Below, one piece after another: positions 22,573 to 33,527 of a DNA stretch of 64,000 nt (positions are counted from its first letter, which is position 1; every line of letters begins with the position of its first letter). Source of the stretch: Poecilobothrus nobilitatus. Lineage: Eukaryota; Arthropoda; Insecta; Diptera; Dolichopodidae. Position numbers and translations under genes: made by a program. The notes below the pieces were generated by a model. It saw only the letters and a list, made by a program, of their open reading frames with translations, was not told the DNA's origin and searched no databases. The stretch is taken from contig OX352772.1 in NCBI GenBank assembly GCA_947095535.1, positions 253,371,597-253,435,596 of the forward strand, written 5' to 3'.

Positions 22573-24113
22573 TTTCGGCCTAATGTACGTTTTATAGATA
22601 TTGAGAAGATCAGATGCAGAAAAGTAAGTTTTGCAGCATTACAAAAAACCCAAACATTTAGCTGCATCCTTAGCTGTACCAAAAATGTGATTTGACCAAG
22701 ACAGTTTTTGGTTTAACCCGATGCCCAGCATGTTTAAGTCCGTTGAATGCTGCAAAACCTCTCCCTGAAATAGTAGGGTAGGAACAGCAGTGGTAATTTT
22801 CCGCGAGATCAGACAGCATTGTATTTTTTTGGTGTTGAATTCAACTATATTAACTTCACCCCATTTTTGAATTTTTGCTAAATCGTTATTTAGCTCACTA
22901 ATAGTGAAATTTTTTGGTGTTGTATTAATCTGGTGATTAATGTTACAGCGGCTATGAAACTAATAGGAAGCTACAAGGGTGCTGTCGTCTGCGAAACTAT
23001 GGATCGGATTGGAGGTTAATGAGAGTAGATCATTGATAAATATTAAGAAGTGAGTTGGGGATAAAACTGATCCCTGGGGGACACCAGCATTTATTTTGAA
23101 TTTGTCAGATGAATATCCATCGACCAGTACACGAATCGTGCGATTCGAAAGGAAATCTCCAATACATTTTAGAAAGACCCTACCTAGACCTAATGCTTTG
23201 CATTTTGCCAATAGAGCATCGTGCCAAACTCGACGAAAGCCTTAGAAATATCAAGAGCCACAACATCAGACTCACCAAAATGATGAAGGTTGATGCTTAG
23301 CTTCTCACAAAGGTAAGTCATTTGATCACCGGTTGAACGACGGGCTCTGAACCCGTATTGACGATCATGAAGCAAACCTTTGTAGTTCAGGTATTTCAGA
23401 AGCTTTTGGTTCACTATTTTCTCCATTACCTTGGAGAGGACCGAAGTTATAGCAATAGGGCGGTAGTTGCAGGGATCGCTTTTATTACCTTTTTTGGGAA
23501 TTGGGAATGAATACCCGAAGTGAAGCAGAGGTGGAAAAGGTTGCTCAGAGGTTTTGAAATAGTGGAGTAGGTATTTTTAAGTATCATTGTGGTTATTCCA
23601 TCTAGACCGGCTGATTTGCTTGTATCAAGATTTTTTAAGATTTTCATCACCGCCCGCGCCCTAAAAGGAGCAGCCAGCTCCTGGAACAGAAGGTGGCATC
23701 TGAGCTGACTGTGACAGTGTCGAATTAAAAGCGAACTGCTTGCCAAATAAGTTCGCTTTCTCTTTAGAATCTGATACGGTTCTATTATTATTATCAATAA
23801 GTGGTGGAAAAGAAGACCCTTTAACGTCTTCCTTTAGACTTTTGGCAAATGACCAAAAAGATTTGCTAGTCTTTGGCATGTGGATGATTTTACGTTTCAA
23901 CCTTTGGTTGAACATGAATTTTTGCTTATTGATAATTCTCTTGCACCTGTTTCTCAAAACTATATAGGTGGCCCTGTGCGCCTCCGACCTATTGTTTTGA
24001 TACAGTTTAAAAGCCTCCTCTTTTCTAGAAATGGCTTCTCTGCAAGTACGATTAAACCAAGATTTGGGACTCCTTTTAACAGATTTCATGAAATGGGGGA
24101 TGAATAACCTCAT
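22573..24113 (-). pseudogene. Reverse transcriptase of LINE 1
   Basis: In order on the minus strand: linker with SWFNRTCREAISRKEEAF (24113), LDTSKSAGLDGITTMILKN (near 23610), QYGFRARRSTGDQMTYL (near 23350), VVALDISKAF with the first catalytic aspartate (near 23260), AGVPQGSVLSPTHFLIFIND (near 23060), and SFADDSTLVASY with the FADD box (near 22990). All catalytic aspartates are present. At least three frame changes and one stop separate the parts. Confidence 0.85.
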
Positions 24114-24244
24114 TCCAAGTAAAATAGTTTTACTAATCGCATTTGCAGCAAAGTTAACATTTCTGTTGCGGAAGCAGAATGACCAATCAAAGCCTCTAAA
24201 AAAATTGTTAAGGCCCTCCCAGTCAGCATGGCTGTAACGCCAAA

Positions 24245-24888
24245 CTAGTTTTTTGGGAGAGAACCTCTGGTTGGGCTTACCCGGAAACTTGTGTTAACCA
24301 AACAATGATCGGAATTAGTCAGAGGGCAACCAACTGAAACCACATATTTTTCAGAGTGTGAGGTGAGAAACAGATCCAAGATGTGACCTTCATGATCAGC
24401 ACGGTCCAGGATCCTAGTGGGATTTTGGACAAGTTGAGAAAGGTGGAACAGTGTGCAGAATAATTCCACTTGTTTCCCAATTGAGTTTTGAATCGGGGAG
24501 ATGTTGCTAGAAAAATGAAGCCAGTCCCTGTTATGAATGTTGAAATCTCCCGCCAGAACAATTTCAGTTTCTGGAGGTGCATCCAAAATTTCATTGATCT
24601 GGTTCGATAGGTTTTTAATTTCCATAGCAGTTTCTTGTTCATTTGAATTGGGTGATCTGTATATAAAACAGGAATGTATGACATGCTTTTTAACGAGAAT
24701 TTTGACCCAAATGTAATGAAAGGTTGGGCTAGAACATTTATATTTTGGAAGTGTGTTGAAAGCGATGTCATATTTTATATGGACAGCGATACTTCTTTTG
24801 GGTACGAAGTGTGAAATAAGTGAGTAGCCGGTAACAATAAAGTTATCATTGTGGTTACTGACTTGTGTTTCACAAAGGGCTCCTAAGT
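24245..24888 (-). pseudogene. AP-type endonuclease of LINE 1, N-terminus missing
   Basis: The readable text starts ALCETQVSNHN (24875), so the first part of the domain is lost. ETEIVLAGDFNIHNRDW carries the GDFN..H catalytic box, and PLTNSDHCLV carries the terminal SDH. The enzyme nicks target DNA to start reverse transcription. A frame change near 24640 separates the ends. Confidence 0.85.
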
Positions 24889-25560
24889 CTAGATGCCTCG
24901 GAGACTTTTTCTATACCTTCGCAGAATAGTCTCCAGGTGTCTCTTTTTGCCTTTTTGAGTGCTTTTTTGTACTTACTAAGAGCCGTTTTATGAGAGCTCC
25001 AGTCCTGTACCTCATTCGTTTTGTTGGCATTATTAAAAGCCCTCCTACTAACTTTCCTTAGAGTTTTGATTTCATCATTCCACCAAGATGGTTTAGGTTT
25101 TCCCCTAGGCTTACTGATGGGACACGAATACTCTAAGGACTTATTGCAGGCCTTAGTAAAAATGTTTACTAGGCTATTTAGATCCTGGATATTTTTAGGG
25201 ATTCCATTCTATATTTGTTTCAGTCAGTCCTCTTAGGATTTCGATAGACTGACTTTATTGGAGGACTTTCGTCCAGACTGAACTCAAGGTATCTGTGATC
25301 TGACAAGGAATGCTCATCATAAACTTTTCATGAGTTTATTTTAGAATAAATGAAGTCCGAGACTAAGGTTATGTCTAGGACTTCTTGCCTATTACTAGTA
25401 ACAAAAGGTAGGTTCCCCGCCAATGTTACAGATAAGAAGGTTAGTACTTAAAATGTAATCAAAAAGTGACTCACCTCTTTCGTTGGTATCCGAACTACCC
25501 CAGATGTCATGGTGAGCATTGACGTCGCAACCTATGATGACCCCAATTTCATCCTTTTGA
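24889..25560 (-). pseudogene. Endonuclease (second half) and linker of LINE 2 ORF2
   Basis: On the minus strand: GCDVNAHHDIWGSSDTN, RGESLFDYILSTNL, QEVLDITLVSDF and EHSLSDHRYLEF, the Loa/R1-style endonuclease with its SDH box. The linker follows (PSWWNDEIKTLRKVSRRAF) to SEASR at 24889, where LINE 1 begins. The first ~100 residues of the domain are missing, because ORF1 text ends only about 80 bp upstream. One in-frame stop lies after YSKINS near 25320. Confidence 0.75.
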
Positions 25561-25645
25561 CATCCGCTACCAACCCGCGACCAGACCGCGACCAGACAAA
25601 GCCGCGGCCTTTAGGTTCGGCGCGACCAGATTGGAGTGATGGAAA

Positions 25646-26860
25646 TTAATTTGGAGTAGCTTCATTACCTGAGCCATCCTTAATCTCAACCACCGTCGCG
25701 TTAGCTTCATCCTCAAAGTCCATTGAGAAACTTTTGGCATCATCAAAGCTGTCAGAATCCGATCTAAGTAGTTCTTCTTCATCGTCAGCCTTGATGACAT
25801 CATTCACTCTCTTTGGAGCCGAGGAGGATGCTACGTCAACGACATCGGATTGGTCCGAGTCTGCTTCTTGGGCTTGACTTGGGCCTTCACCGATGTTCCT
25901 TGAGGCCGCCACCTCCTCCTTCTTGTACACCTTCAGTGTAACCGCTGTGAAGCCGTAGCTACTGACCCCTTTGGCTACCGCTAAGGGTTGGAGAGAGTCC
26001 TTATTGACAATGACCAACGACTGTCGGGATTCTGCTACTACTTCCCCTAGTTTGGCTATCTTCTAATTGTGATTTGGAAGTTGGGAATTTGACACTTTCA
26101 TCATTTTGATGATCGTGTCTGCTTCGGCAGGTTCTTTCGGCAGCCATACCCTAGCTCTTGGCCTGCTAGGGATTTCCTCCCCGCTCACGGCTTTGAGTTT
26201 GGCCCCCGGCCACAGACTTCCCACCTTACCTATCGCCTGCTTATAGAGATCTGCCGATCTTTGATCAGCACCAGCAGTCAATTTGACGTTGCCCTAATGC
26301 CAGCCAGCGTCTCTACAGGAGTGTGGTGGTCCCGGATTTTCTTCCAGTAACTGGAAGAAAGTTTTGTTTAAAACAACAACAACCCTCTTCCAATTAGTGC
26401 GAGAAATACCCCAATCCTCTAACCCCTCATTAAGGATTGCCAGAATTAAACTATCCTTTGCAATTTCATTGAAAGGCTTGGTTACCTGGTTGCTTCCTAG
26501 CAACCTAGCGTTTTTGGAACTACCCTGTGGCTCATCTTGCGACCTCTGTCTCTTGGACATAAGGCTCTTCGATGGACCTGGTATTTGTGTTTCTTGGGGC
26601 TTCACCTGGCCTACAACTGTTTTGGCCCAGGCTAAGGACTTCTTTTGCCTCAAATAACTGACCAATATTGCGAGACCTTAACCTCTGAATAATTTTATTG
26701 GCCGACCGTTCATCGAAGAAAGGCGTTTCAAAGGACGCACTTTGCGTACCGTCTTTGGTTGTTCCCGACTTTCCTTAGCACTGCTAGTGCCCGGTTTAGT
26801 CGCTTTACTTGCCGACTTTTGGGAAGTGCCGGCTAACTCTTTTTTCGAATCTTTTTTTTT
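25646..26860 (-). pseudogene. ORF1 (gag-like) of LINE 2, DUF4780-like
   Basis: One minus-strand frame spans 26665-25646 and is broken only by two nonsense codons, near 26294 and 26063. Upstream text (about 26860-26666) rich in Lys, Ser and Pro looks like its N-terminus, with one more stop near 26675. The middle part, SLWPGAKLKAVSG and RPRARVWLPKEP, matches the DUF4780 type found in ORF1 of insect LINEs. The C-terminal part is acidic (ADDEEELLRSDSDSFDD). I see no zinc knuckle. ORF1 proteins of this kind coat the element RNA. Confidence 0.7.
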
Positions 26861-27231
26861 TAATTTGGTCCATATTGGAACCTACGAGTACGAAGAAAAG
26901 GAAGGTCCGCCCTATGCAGAGATTGATACACATATGGTAAGGCTAATTAATTCGGAGGGTAGCCAGGTACTCCGAATACTACGTTCGCGACTGGGCTATT
27001 TTTAAGACCGGGCCTCCAGCCAGGCCGATCATCAGCACGGCTTGTATAACACTTTGAATCCGGCCCAGGTTTACCCCAATCCGATGGTTCCGGAAAAAAC
27101 CGAGGTGTCAATAATACGATACATAAAGACAGACTCAGTTTACCTTTCTCTTAGTACCGAACCACCTATCTGGTGATTATTTCCGGTCGGCACCCACGAG
27201 GAGGGTTTGGATTGAAGATTTTTGCCAACCA
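26861..27231 (-). other. Probable 5' untranslated region of LINE 2
   Basis: The composition is as GC-rich as in ORF1, and it ends at 27231, where family A text resumes (ttgtgttacttgatttt). No coding text is recognised. Short open frames on the plus strand are antisense noise. Confidence 0.5.
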
Positions 27232-27964
27232 TAATTGTGTTACTTGATTTTTTCAAATTTTCTAACAAAATTTTTTAACGAATTTTTTGTATTTTGTTTT
27301 ACTCGATAATTTGAGCATTATGCGTAGTACAAAAAAATGTAAATAAATAAACAATATAACCTTTACTTGTAGAATTTTTATTTATATGATATTGATATAC
27401 ATACATACTTATATAATATCATGTTTATTTACATATCGTATATGTCACTGATGAATGAATGATAAGAGTATAGATGTATATTATATAGCGCCGTATTTAC
27501 ATACATATATGTATTTTATTGTACTTATAAGAAATTATTCTATGAATGGAAATATTTTTAAAGAAATATTGCAATGTATGGCGATATACTTATATCAAGA
27601 TAAATATACGATGTGCGCATTAATATAATATAATATTTAAAATTATATTTATTATTTTGTACTAAGGAAAATTTAATATACATTTACCGCTTGGGATTAA
27701 AAGGTACTATAGAATATTTGAAAAAGTTTTGGATTGATAATCGTTATGTGGAAAGTTAGAATCTGCTTTTGAAGAATGTATAAACATATAGTTTGAATAT
27801 ATGTACAAAACATAGTTCTAGAAATTATAAAATTCACCCAAATTATTTTAAAATACTAAAATATTAAAAAAATAATACTGTAAGCAGAGTGACAGGCTGT
27901 GAACATACTAACGGTTCGTACGGGGTATCTAAGAGTTGACAAAGGCAACTGAATTCTTCCCCGT
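27232..27964 (+). mobile_element. Repeat family A, copy 3, last piece (3' tail)
   Basis: This resumes family A at gtgttacttgattttttcaa and follows copy 4 to the tail (GGTTCGTACGGGGTATC, the AGTTGAC hairpin, gaattcttccccgttt). Together with 13359-13675 and 20631-21117 it rebuilds one family A element apart from about 120 bp. Confidence 0.8.
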
Positions 27965-28153
27965 TTTCTTTGCAATTAGCTCTACTTTTATAAATTTAAA
28001 AATGACCATGTTATTGTTTTTATTTAAAAAAAAAAACAAAACAAAAATAACATATGTAAACTATATGTTACATTATACTTTAACGTACTTATACCTATTA
28101 CTTATTGAAAGCAAAATAATAATAAATTGGAGTGGCATATTACACCTTCCCCC

Positions 28154-28640
28154 ATAAAAAAAAATTTTATCAATAATAGTGATAAACATTTTATAAGTTA
28201 ATGACATAATAAAAAAAATTTATGTTTTCTTACATTTGTAATGAACAGTTTTTTTCTTTTGACATTGTAGAAAGAATATATTTGCTTTTTTTTTTTGCAT
28301 TGTTGTTTTTTTTTGCTTACTTAATATAATTATTATATATTACAAAAAAATTTCATTAATTGTACATGTTTGATTTGATTTTAATTTGCATTACTAAAAA
28401 TTAATATTTTATTTTTATATTCAAGTGCTAAAAATTAAATGTTTTATGAGTTTTAATTTTTTTCGGGTTCAGTTTTTTGTTTTAATTCAATAAACATTTT
28501 CAACAGATTATTATGAACTAACTTTGTTTTCCTACCAATTTTAATAGTAGTATTTTCTGGAGAGTTTATTTCTATGACTTCGTAAGGCCCTAGATAACAT
28601 GCGGTTAATTTTTTATTTTTCTTACTGTATCAAGTAACCA
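28154..28640. other. Untranslated 3' part of gypsy element 2
   Basis: It is AT-rich and homologous in position to 14186-14640 of copy 1. No gene is seen. Confidence 0.55.
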
Positions 28641-28651
28641 AACTTTATCTC

Positions 28652-29619
28652 CTACAATATAATGTCTAGTAATCGAGTATTCTTATCATAGATTCTTTTG
28701 TTTATTTCTTTGGATTTAATTAAGTTATTTCTGGCTTCGGTATAACGATTTTGAAGACGTGATTTTAAATGTAGAACATAGTCGTCGATATTATATAAAG
28801 GTTCAATAGTTTTAGATATGGCTGATGGTAATTCAGATTTTACACCAAATAGTATTTCCCAAGTATCCCAATTATCAAGATCTTTATTTGCATAACAACG
28901 CAAATAGTTTCCCAAAGAACGATGCGTTCTTTCTAGGGAACCATTGGGTTCCGGATGATAACTGGTTGTTTTTATCTTTTTGATTTTTAACAGTGAACAA
29001 GTCTTTTTAAATACCTCACTCATAAAATTAGTACCTTGATCAGTTAGAACTATTTTTGGAGTACCAAAAATGCAAATGATCTTCCGTACAAAAGCATCGG
29101 CTACCCTGACTAGAAATTATAGGAATAGGGATAGCTAATAGAAATTTATTGAGTAAATCTTGAAACGTTAATGTATATATATTTCCCGATTCGGAAATAG
29201 ATAATGGCCCTACTATATCTAAAGCAATTTTTTCAAAAGGTTTGCTAGGAGTATCTGTTATTTTCACTAGTGTTTTAGTTTTGAAGCTTAATTTATTCTT
29301 ATATAGAAGATATATATTTAATTACAATTTGTTTCATATTTTTAAAATAAAATCTTTGTTTAAGTCTTTGCAATGTACTATTTACACCTTGGTGTCCACC
29401 GATAGGACTGTGGTGAAATTCTTCTAAAATAGCTTTAATTTCCGTAGGATTTTTAAGAGTAGTAACTTCATTTTCGATTATGTTTTGATTGAGTTTAATA
29501 TTTGGTGTTACGTCTTGATTTGCTGTTAATGTAACGTTTGATGTAATGTTTTTAGATATATTATTTGTATCAGAATTGGAATTTTTACTTTTAAAATTGT
29601 TAGAATTTTTATTTTCCAT
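28652..29619 (-). pseudogene. Integrase region of gypsy element 2
   Basis: Three pieces read in order: linker and zinc part (29619-29299, HHSPIGGHQGVNSTL), core start (29267-29040, ALDIVGPLSISES), and core end (29023-28652, TSYHPEPNGSLERTHRSL). The catalytic D, D and E are still visible, but frames change near 29290 and 29110. The cysteine pair of the zinc part is lost at the first break. After DNWDTW about 25 residues present in copy 1 are deleted. Confidence 0.8.
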
Positions 29620-29646
29620 ACCATTGCGTTCATTGATTTTGTTATT

Positions 29647-30590
29647 TTATGATCTAGTAATCACATTTATGTTAGATATTTCTAATCTTGATAATGCATC
29701 TGTATTTGCATTCAAGTAACCTGATTTTTGGATAACACAATAATCGTATTCTTCTAATTTAATGCGCCAGCACATAATTCTAGAAGTTGGATTATTAATA
29801 TTAAAAATCCAGACCAGGGGTTTATGATCGGTAACTACAGTGAATTTTCTACCATAAAGATATGGTAGAAAATAAGACGTTTCCCAAACTTCTGCTAGAG
29901 CTTCTTTTTCTATAGTTGAGTAATTTTGAACGGCTTTGTTTAAGGTTCTACTAACGAAAGCGATTGGTAGATCCATTACTTTACCTTGTTCTAATCTTTG
30001 TTGCGATAAAACAGCACGTAAAGCTGTATCGCTCGCATCAGTAGAGAGGTAAAATTCTTTTTCGAAATTAGGGTACTGTAGTACCTTTTTTAAATTTTTA
30101 AAGGACTCATCGCAAAATTCATCCCAAACAAATTTAGCATCTATTTTTAACAACTTGTTTAATGGTTGTGCTATAGCTGAGAATTTTGGTATGAATATCC
30201 AATTAAACCTAGAAAATATTTTATGGCTTTTTGCTTTTGTAGTGGAACTATATTTAATATTGTATTTATTTTATTATCATCGGGTTTAATACCCTTTCCA
30301 GTTATAACATGGCCAAGATGGAGACCGGTGAGAACTATATTCATAAGCCTCTGAAAAGTGGGAGGTACATTTCGCAATCAGAATAGCATTCGTGTAATTT
30401 CAAAATGCCCGTACGGTGTACTAAAAGCGTTTTTTCGTTTTTTCGCGATCTTTTTCCTCAACACCGATTTGATGAAAACCGTTTGTTAAATCTAACGTAG
30501 AAAAATATTTAGATTCTCTCAACTGTCCAATAATATCTTCAATATTTGGCAGGGGATATGCATCACTTATGGTGATCTCATTCAATTTTC
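29647..30590 (-). pseudogene. RT palm remnant and RNase H of gypsy element 2
   Basis: RNase H is in one frame (30153-29647): FYLSTDASDTALRAVLSQ, STIEKEALAEVW, VTDHKPLVW. Upstream, FQRLMNIVLTGL is followed at once by HLGHVITGKGIKPDD, so the YxDD catalytic box is missing here as well. The gap starts at the same LTGL point as in gypsy element 1 but ends about 12 residues earlier. The first catalytic aspartate region (30580-30400) is readable with frame errors. Confidence 0.8.
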
Positions 30591-30591
30591 G

Positions 30592-31593
30592 TTAATCAAC
30601 CACGACGCGCCGTTTTTTATTAATGTTAGCATCTGGTTTTTTAGGAACGACTAATAATGGACTGTTCCAAGAACTTTTACTATGTTGGTCTACCCCTTGT
30701 ATTAACATTTCATCAACTTGACTTTTTATTTCAGATTTATGAATTTCAGGCAGCCAATACGGTTTAACGTTAACGGCTGGTTTATCAGATTGTATATTTA
30801 TTTCATGTTTAATAGTTTCTGTACAAGTCAATTTATCACCCTCTAAGTAGAATAATTGGTTATATTCTATGCATATATTTATGATGGATGTTTTTTCATC
30901 TAAATTAAGATGAGAAAGATCTAATTGTTTACTTAAATTTTCTAATCGATTTTCAATTAAATTTGTAGTTTCAACATGAGCTAACTTATATACATTAAAA
31001 TTTTCAATAGGAGTAAAATTTATTTCTAATTTTTCATTGCATAATTTATATGGCTTTTCATTTACGTTTATAACACTAAGATACACGTAACCATTTTCCG
31101 GGTTTACGATAGTATTGGTAATAAATATCCTATTTTCATGTAAATTCTTGGAATTTAACATTGTAATGGATTCTTCCTGAATTGTTACAGGACCGTATTT
31201 AATCAATTTTGCCGTACGTAGTGGTATTACCACAGCTTTATTTTCTGTTTGGAATTTTATCGGAACTTCCAAATCATTAAAATTAAAAATGGTTTGATCA
31301 TTACTATAATCGATAATTGCTTTAGTTTCATTCAAAAAGTATTCGCCAAATATACCATCTTGCGCAATTGGAAAATTAGCGGAAACTACATGAAAAAGTA
31401 TAGCATATCTTTTTAGTTTGTGACCAGGAACCTTGATGTATGTAGTTCCAACTGTGAATAATGTAGTAGTTCCAATTGTGTTAATAGGTTCGGACGAAAT
31501 ACCTTTCAGTTCAATGGACGTGCAATCTATATACGTATCGTCATGTAAAGCACTTACTTTAATAATGCTTATATTTGCACCCGAGTCTATCAA
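30592..31593 (-). pseudogene. Protease to RT fingers of gypsy element 2
   Basis: One open frame of 333 residues. It starts at the protease active site MIDSGANISIIK and continues through LKRYAILFHVVSANFPIAQD, a long linker, and the RT start KPYWLPEIHKSEI, ending at KRRVVVD. A short repeat (TTLFTVGTTYIKV) is an extra relative to copy 1. It joins the RT remnant at 30590 by a stop. Confidence 0.85.
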
Positions 31594-31689
31594 TAAATTT
31601 GTGAATTGATTTTCCGCACCCTACATTTCTAGAGACAAGATACTGGAAAAAGTACGATTTTTTGTTTGGTTTAACATTATTTCTTTTGT

Positions 31690-31845
31690 TAATTTTTGAT
31701 TTAGGATTTTGTTTAAATTTTGATTTTGATTTCGATTTTCATTTTGGGTTATTATTGGATTTCGATTTTGATTTCGACTACGATTTCTATTTCGATTTTG
31801 ATTTTAATTTTGATTTTGATTTCGATTTTGATTTTGATTTTTATA
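31690..31845. repeat. GATTTT hexanucleotide repeat in the gag-protease linker of gypsy element 2
   Basis: About 20 imperfect gattttgatttc/gatttt units. On the minus strand they encode Asn/Gln/Lys-rich text. Gypsy element 1 has a short version near 17860-17905, so the array has expanded here. Plus-strand frames over it (FDFDFD) are artefacts. Confidence 0.85.
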
Positions 31846-31899
31846 AGAATTGACTAAGTAATGGTTTTGTAATTTATAACAATATTTCTCCAAAGTATG

Positions 31900-32460
31900 C
31901 TACAAGAGTAGGTAAAACGTCTAGAACTATAATAGATGATTTTATCAACGACCTTATAAAAAATCAATTCGATTTTCATATTTTAAACTCTCCGCTATCT
32001 GATCAACAATCATTCTTCATAAGTATGAATCAAAAATTTGCTTTCGATAATTTTGTATATACCAAAACAATCTTAAATTATAATAAGGTTAAAGAAAATA
32101 TCATCTGCGATAGGTTACATTCATATAGTAATTTGAATACAATTGTAAAAGATTTTTCTAATTTAATTATTGCAAATACAACAACAACCAATAAAAATTG
32201 TAAAAGAAAAAAACATGAATGTATAACTGAAGAAAACTTCTACAAAATGAAAATCGGAGATTCATATCATAAGTTTTAACAAAAATACTATAACGACGTC
32301 CATCTAGAGAGACTATATAACGAAAGCAAAAATGAAGTCAAAAAATTAATTTTGCAAGCAAAAAAAAAGTTTGTCATGAGGAAATATCGAGAAGCAGAGG
32401 TTGTGTCGAAATCTTTGGAAGCTATATAAAAAAATTATGTTCAATAATAATGATTCAGTA
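31900..32460 (+). pseudogene. LINE 3 endonuclease end and linker
   Basis: Readable text includes TRVGKTSRTIIDDF and NSPLSDQQSFFISM, the end of an AP-type endonuclease whose usual SDH is here SDQ. A Lys-rich linker follows (NEVKKLILQAKKKFVMRKYR). Stops at about 32278 and 32429 interrupt it. Confidence 0.5.
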
Positions 32461-32637
32461 AAAAATTCCAATAATCAAAAATATTTGAAAGATTCCGAAT
32501 ATTGCTGAACGATAGTATATCTACAAAATTTAAATTTAAAAATTTAAAAATTTTCTAGCGAACTATCACACATACTAGTTAATTTCATAAATTCGTCCTT
32601 TGAAATATTTTCTTTTCCTGAATCTTTAAAATCAGCT

Positions 32638-33250
32638 GTGGTAACACCAGTTTTCGAAAGTGGTAATACCACAAATAAATCAAATTACAGACCCATATCA
32701 ATTCTTAGTGCTTTATCGGATATTTTTGAAATTACTGTGAAGCAGCGTCTGCATGCATTTATGTTAAATAATGATTTTTTACACAACGAACAGTATGGGT
32801 TTGAAAAGAACTCGAATACAGCTGCAGCTTGTCTAAATCTAACAGACTTCATTTCAAAAAATATTGACAAAAAAAATTTTGTTGCATGTGTATTCCTGGA
32901 TCTCCAAAAAGCTTTCGATTGTGTGGATCATGACATTCTCCTACACAATCTAAAACAAATGAATTTTACCGCAGAACAAGTTGCATTTTTCAAATTATAT
33001 CTAAATAATAGGCCACAGTCTCTTAAAATAAATAACTATACAAGTCAGCCTAAAATAATCGGGACATGAGTTCCACAAGGCTCTATACTAGGCCCTGATC
33101 TCTTTAAAATTTATATAAATGATATTTCGTATTTAAACTTAAAAGGTCAAATTCAGCTTTATGCTGACGATACCGTTTTGAAATATTCTTCTAAAAATGA
33201 AGAAGATTTGGTAGGTTATATAAAATCAAATTTAAAAACTCTAGAAATGT
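32638..33250 (+). pseudogene. LINE 3 reverse transcriptase
   Basis: VTPVFESGNTTNKSNYRPIS and HNEQYGFEKNSNTAAACLNL are RT finger motifs. ACVFLDLQKAFDCVDHDILL has the first catalytic aspartate. A TGA at 33067 interrupts the frame, and VPQGSILGPDLFKIYINDIS and LYADDTVLKYSS follow in the same frame with the YADD box. The protein resembles jockey/CR1-like RTs of insects but differs from LINE 1 and LINE 2. Only one stop separates the two halves. Confidence 0.8.
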
Positions 33251-33527
33251 AAGCATCGAATAACATTCGATTATCAAAAAAAGCAAAATTTTACTATTTG
33301 AAAACAAAATCTTCATCTTTAATAATAAAAGTATTGAAATTGTAAAAAAATCTCGGATTAATAATTGACAGCAAGCTAAAATGGTGCGATTATGTAGAAT
33401 TTTAAATAAAAAAAATAACAGCATATATCTTTTTTTTAAGAAGAATACGTAGATAACAGCAATACTCTATATGTAATTTATGTAGGATCTAGGATTTATT
33501 ATTAATATTATGTAGGATTTTGTCAAA

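Larger units (their letters stand above)
21892..24888 (-). mobile_element. jockey/CR1-like non-LTR retrotransposon (LINE 1), 5'-truncated, inserted into LINE 2
   Basis: On the minus strand it starts inside the endonuclease (24888) and runs through RT and a C-terminal domain. It ends in a 3' untranslated part closed by a short A-run (plus-strand tttttt, 21892-21897). A second copy at 33528-34410 has the same 3' end followed by a longer A-rich tail, which fixes this border. LINE 2 text stops at 24889 (SEASR) and resumes at 21891 (SLELLL). Some LINE 2 codons seem lost at the join, and no clear target duplication is visible. Confidence 0.8.
21118..27231 (-). mobile_element. R1/Loa-like non-LTR retrotransposon (LINE 2), broken, hosting LINE 1
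   Basis: On the minus strand the order is ORF1 (about 26860-25646), endonuclease and linker (25560-24889), an inserted second LINE (24888-21892), then reverse transcriptase (21891-21118). It interrupts family A copy 3, with about 120 bp of A missing at the join. It is clearly richer in G and C than the surrounding repeats. The RT stops shortly after GVLSPLLW, so the 3' half of ORF2 and the tail are gone. This means a deletion after insertion rather than the usual 5' truncation. The clade call rests on protein pattern only. Confidence 0.75.
27965..31860 (-). mobile_element. Ty3/gypsy element 2: second copy of the gypsy 1 family, 5'-truncated
   Basis: The left edge keeps the last ~100-180 bp of the 3' LTR (to 28144, ggcatattaca) and the same purine tract (28145-28153). 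The pol region then follows on the minus strand up to the protease. It stops in an N/Q-coding GATTTT repeat at about 31850, so gag, leader and 5' LTR are missing. It is less intact than copy 1 and has independent deletions in integrase and RNase H. Confidence 0.85.
31861..33440 (+). mobile_element. Plus-strand non-LTR retrotransposon fragment (LINE 3)
   Basis: It holds the end of an endonuclease, a linker and most of an RT in plus orientation, the only retroelement in this direction between 13.7 and 43 kb. It abuts gypsy element 2 on the left and the tail of LINE 1 copy 2 on the right. No poly(A) tail or terminal border is visible. Confidence 0.7.

Noticed and set aside
26742..27005. Plus-strand frame with a hydrophobic start (LALLVPGLVALLADFWEVP)
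   Set aside because: It is antisense to the N-terminal part of LINE 2 ORF1 and its leader, where the minus strand has the recognisable text.
31662..31853. Plus-strand FDFDFD-rich frame
   Set aside because: It is the antisense of the GATTTT repeat in the gag-protease linker of gypsy element 2.
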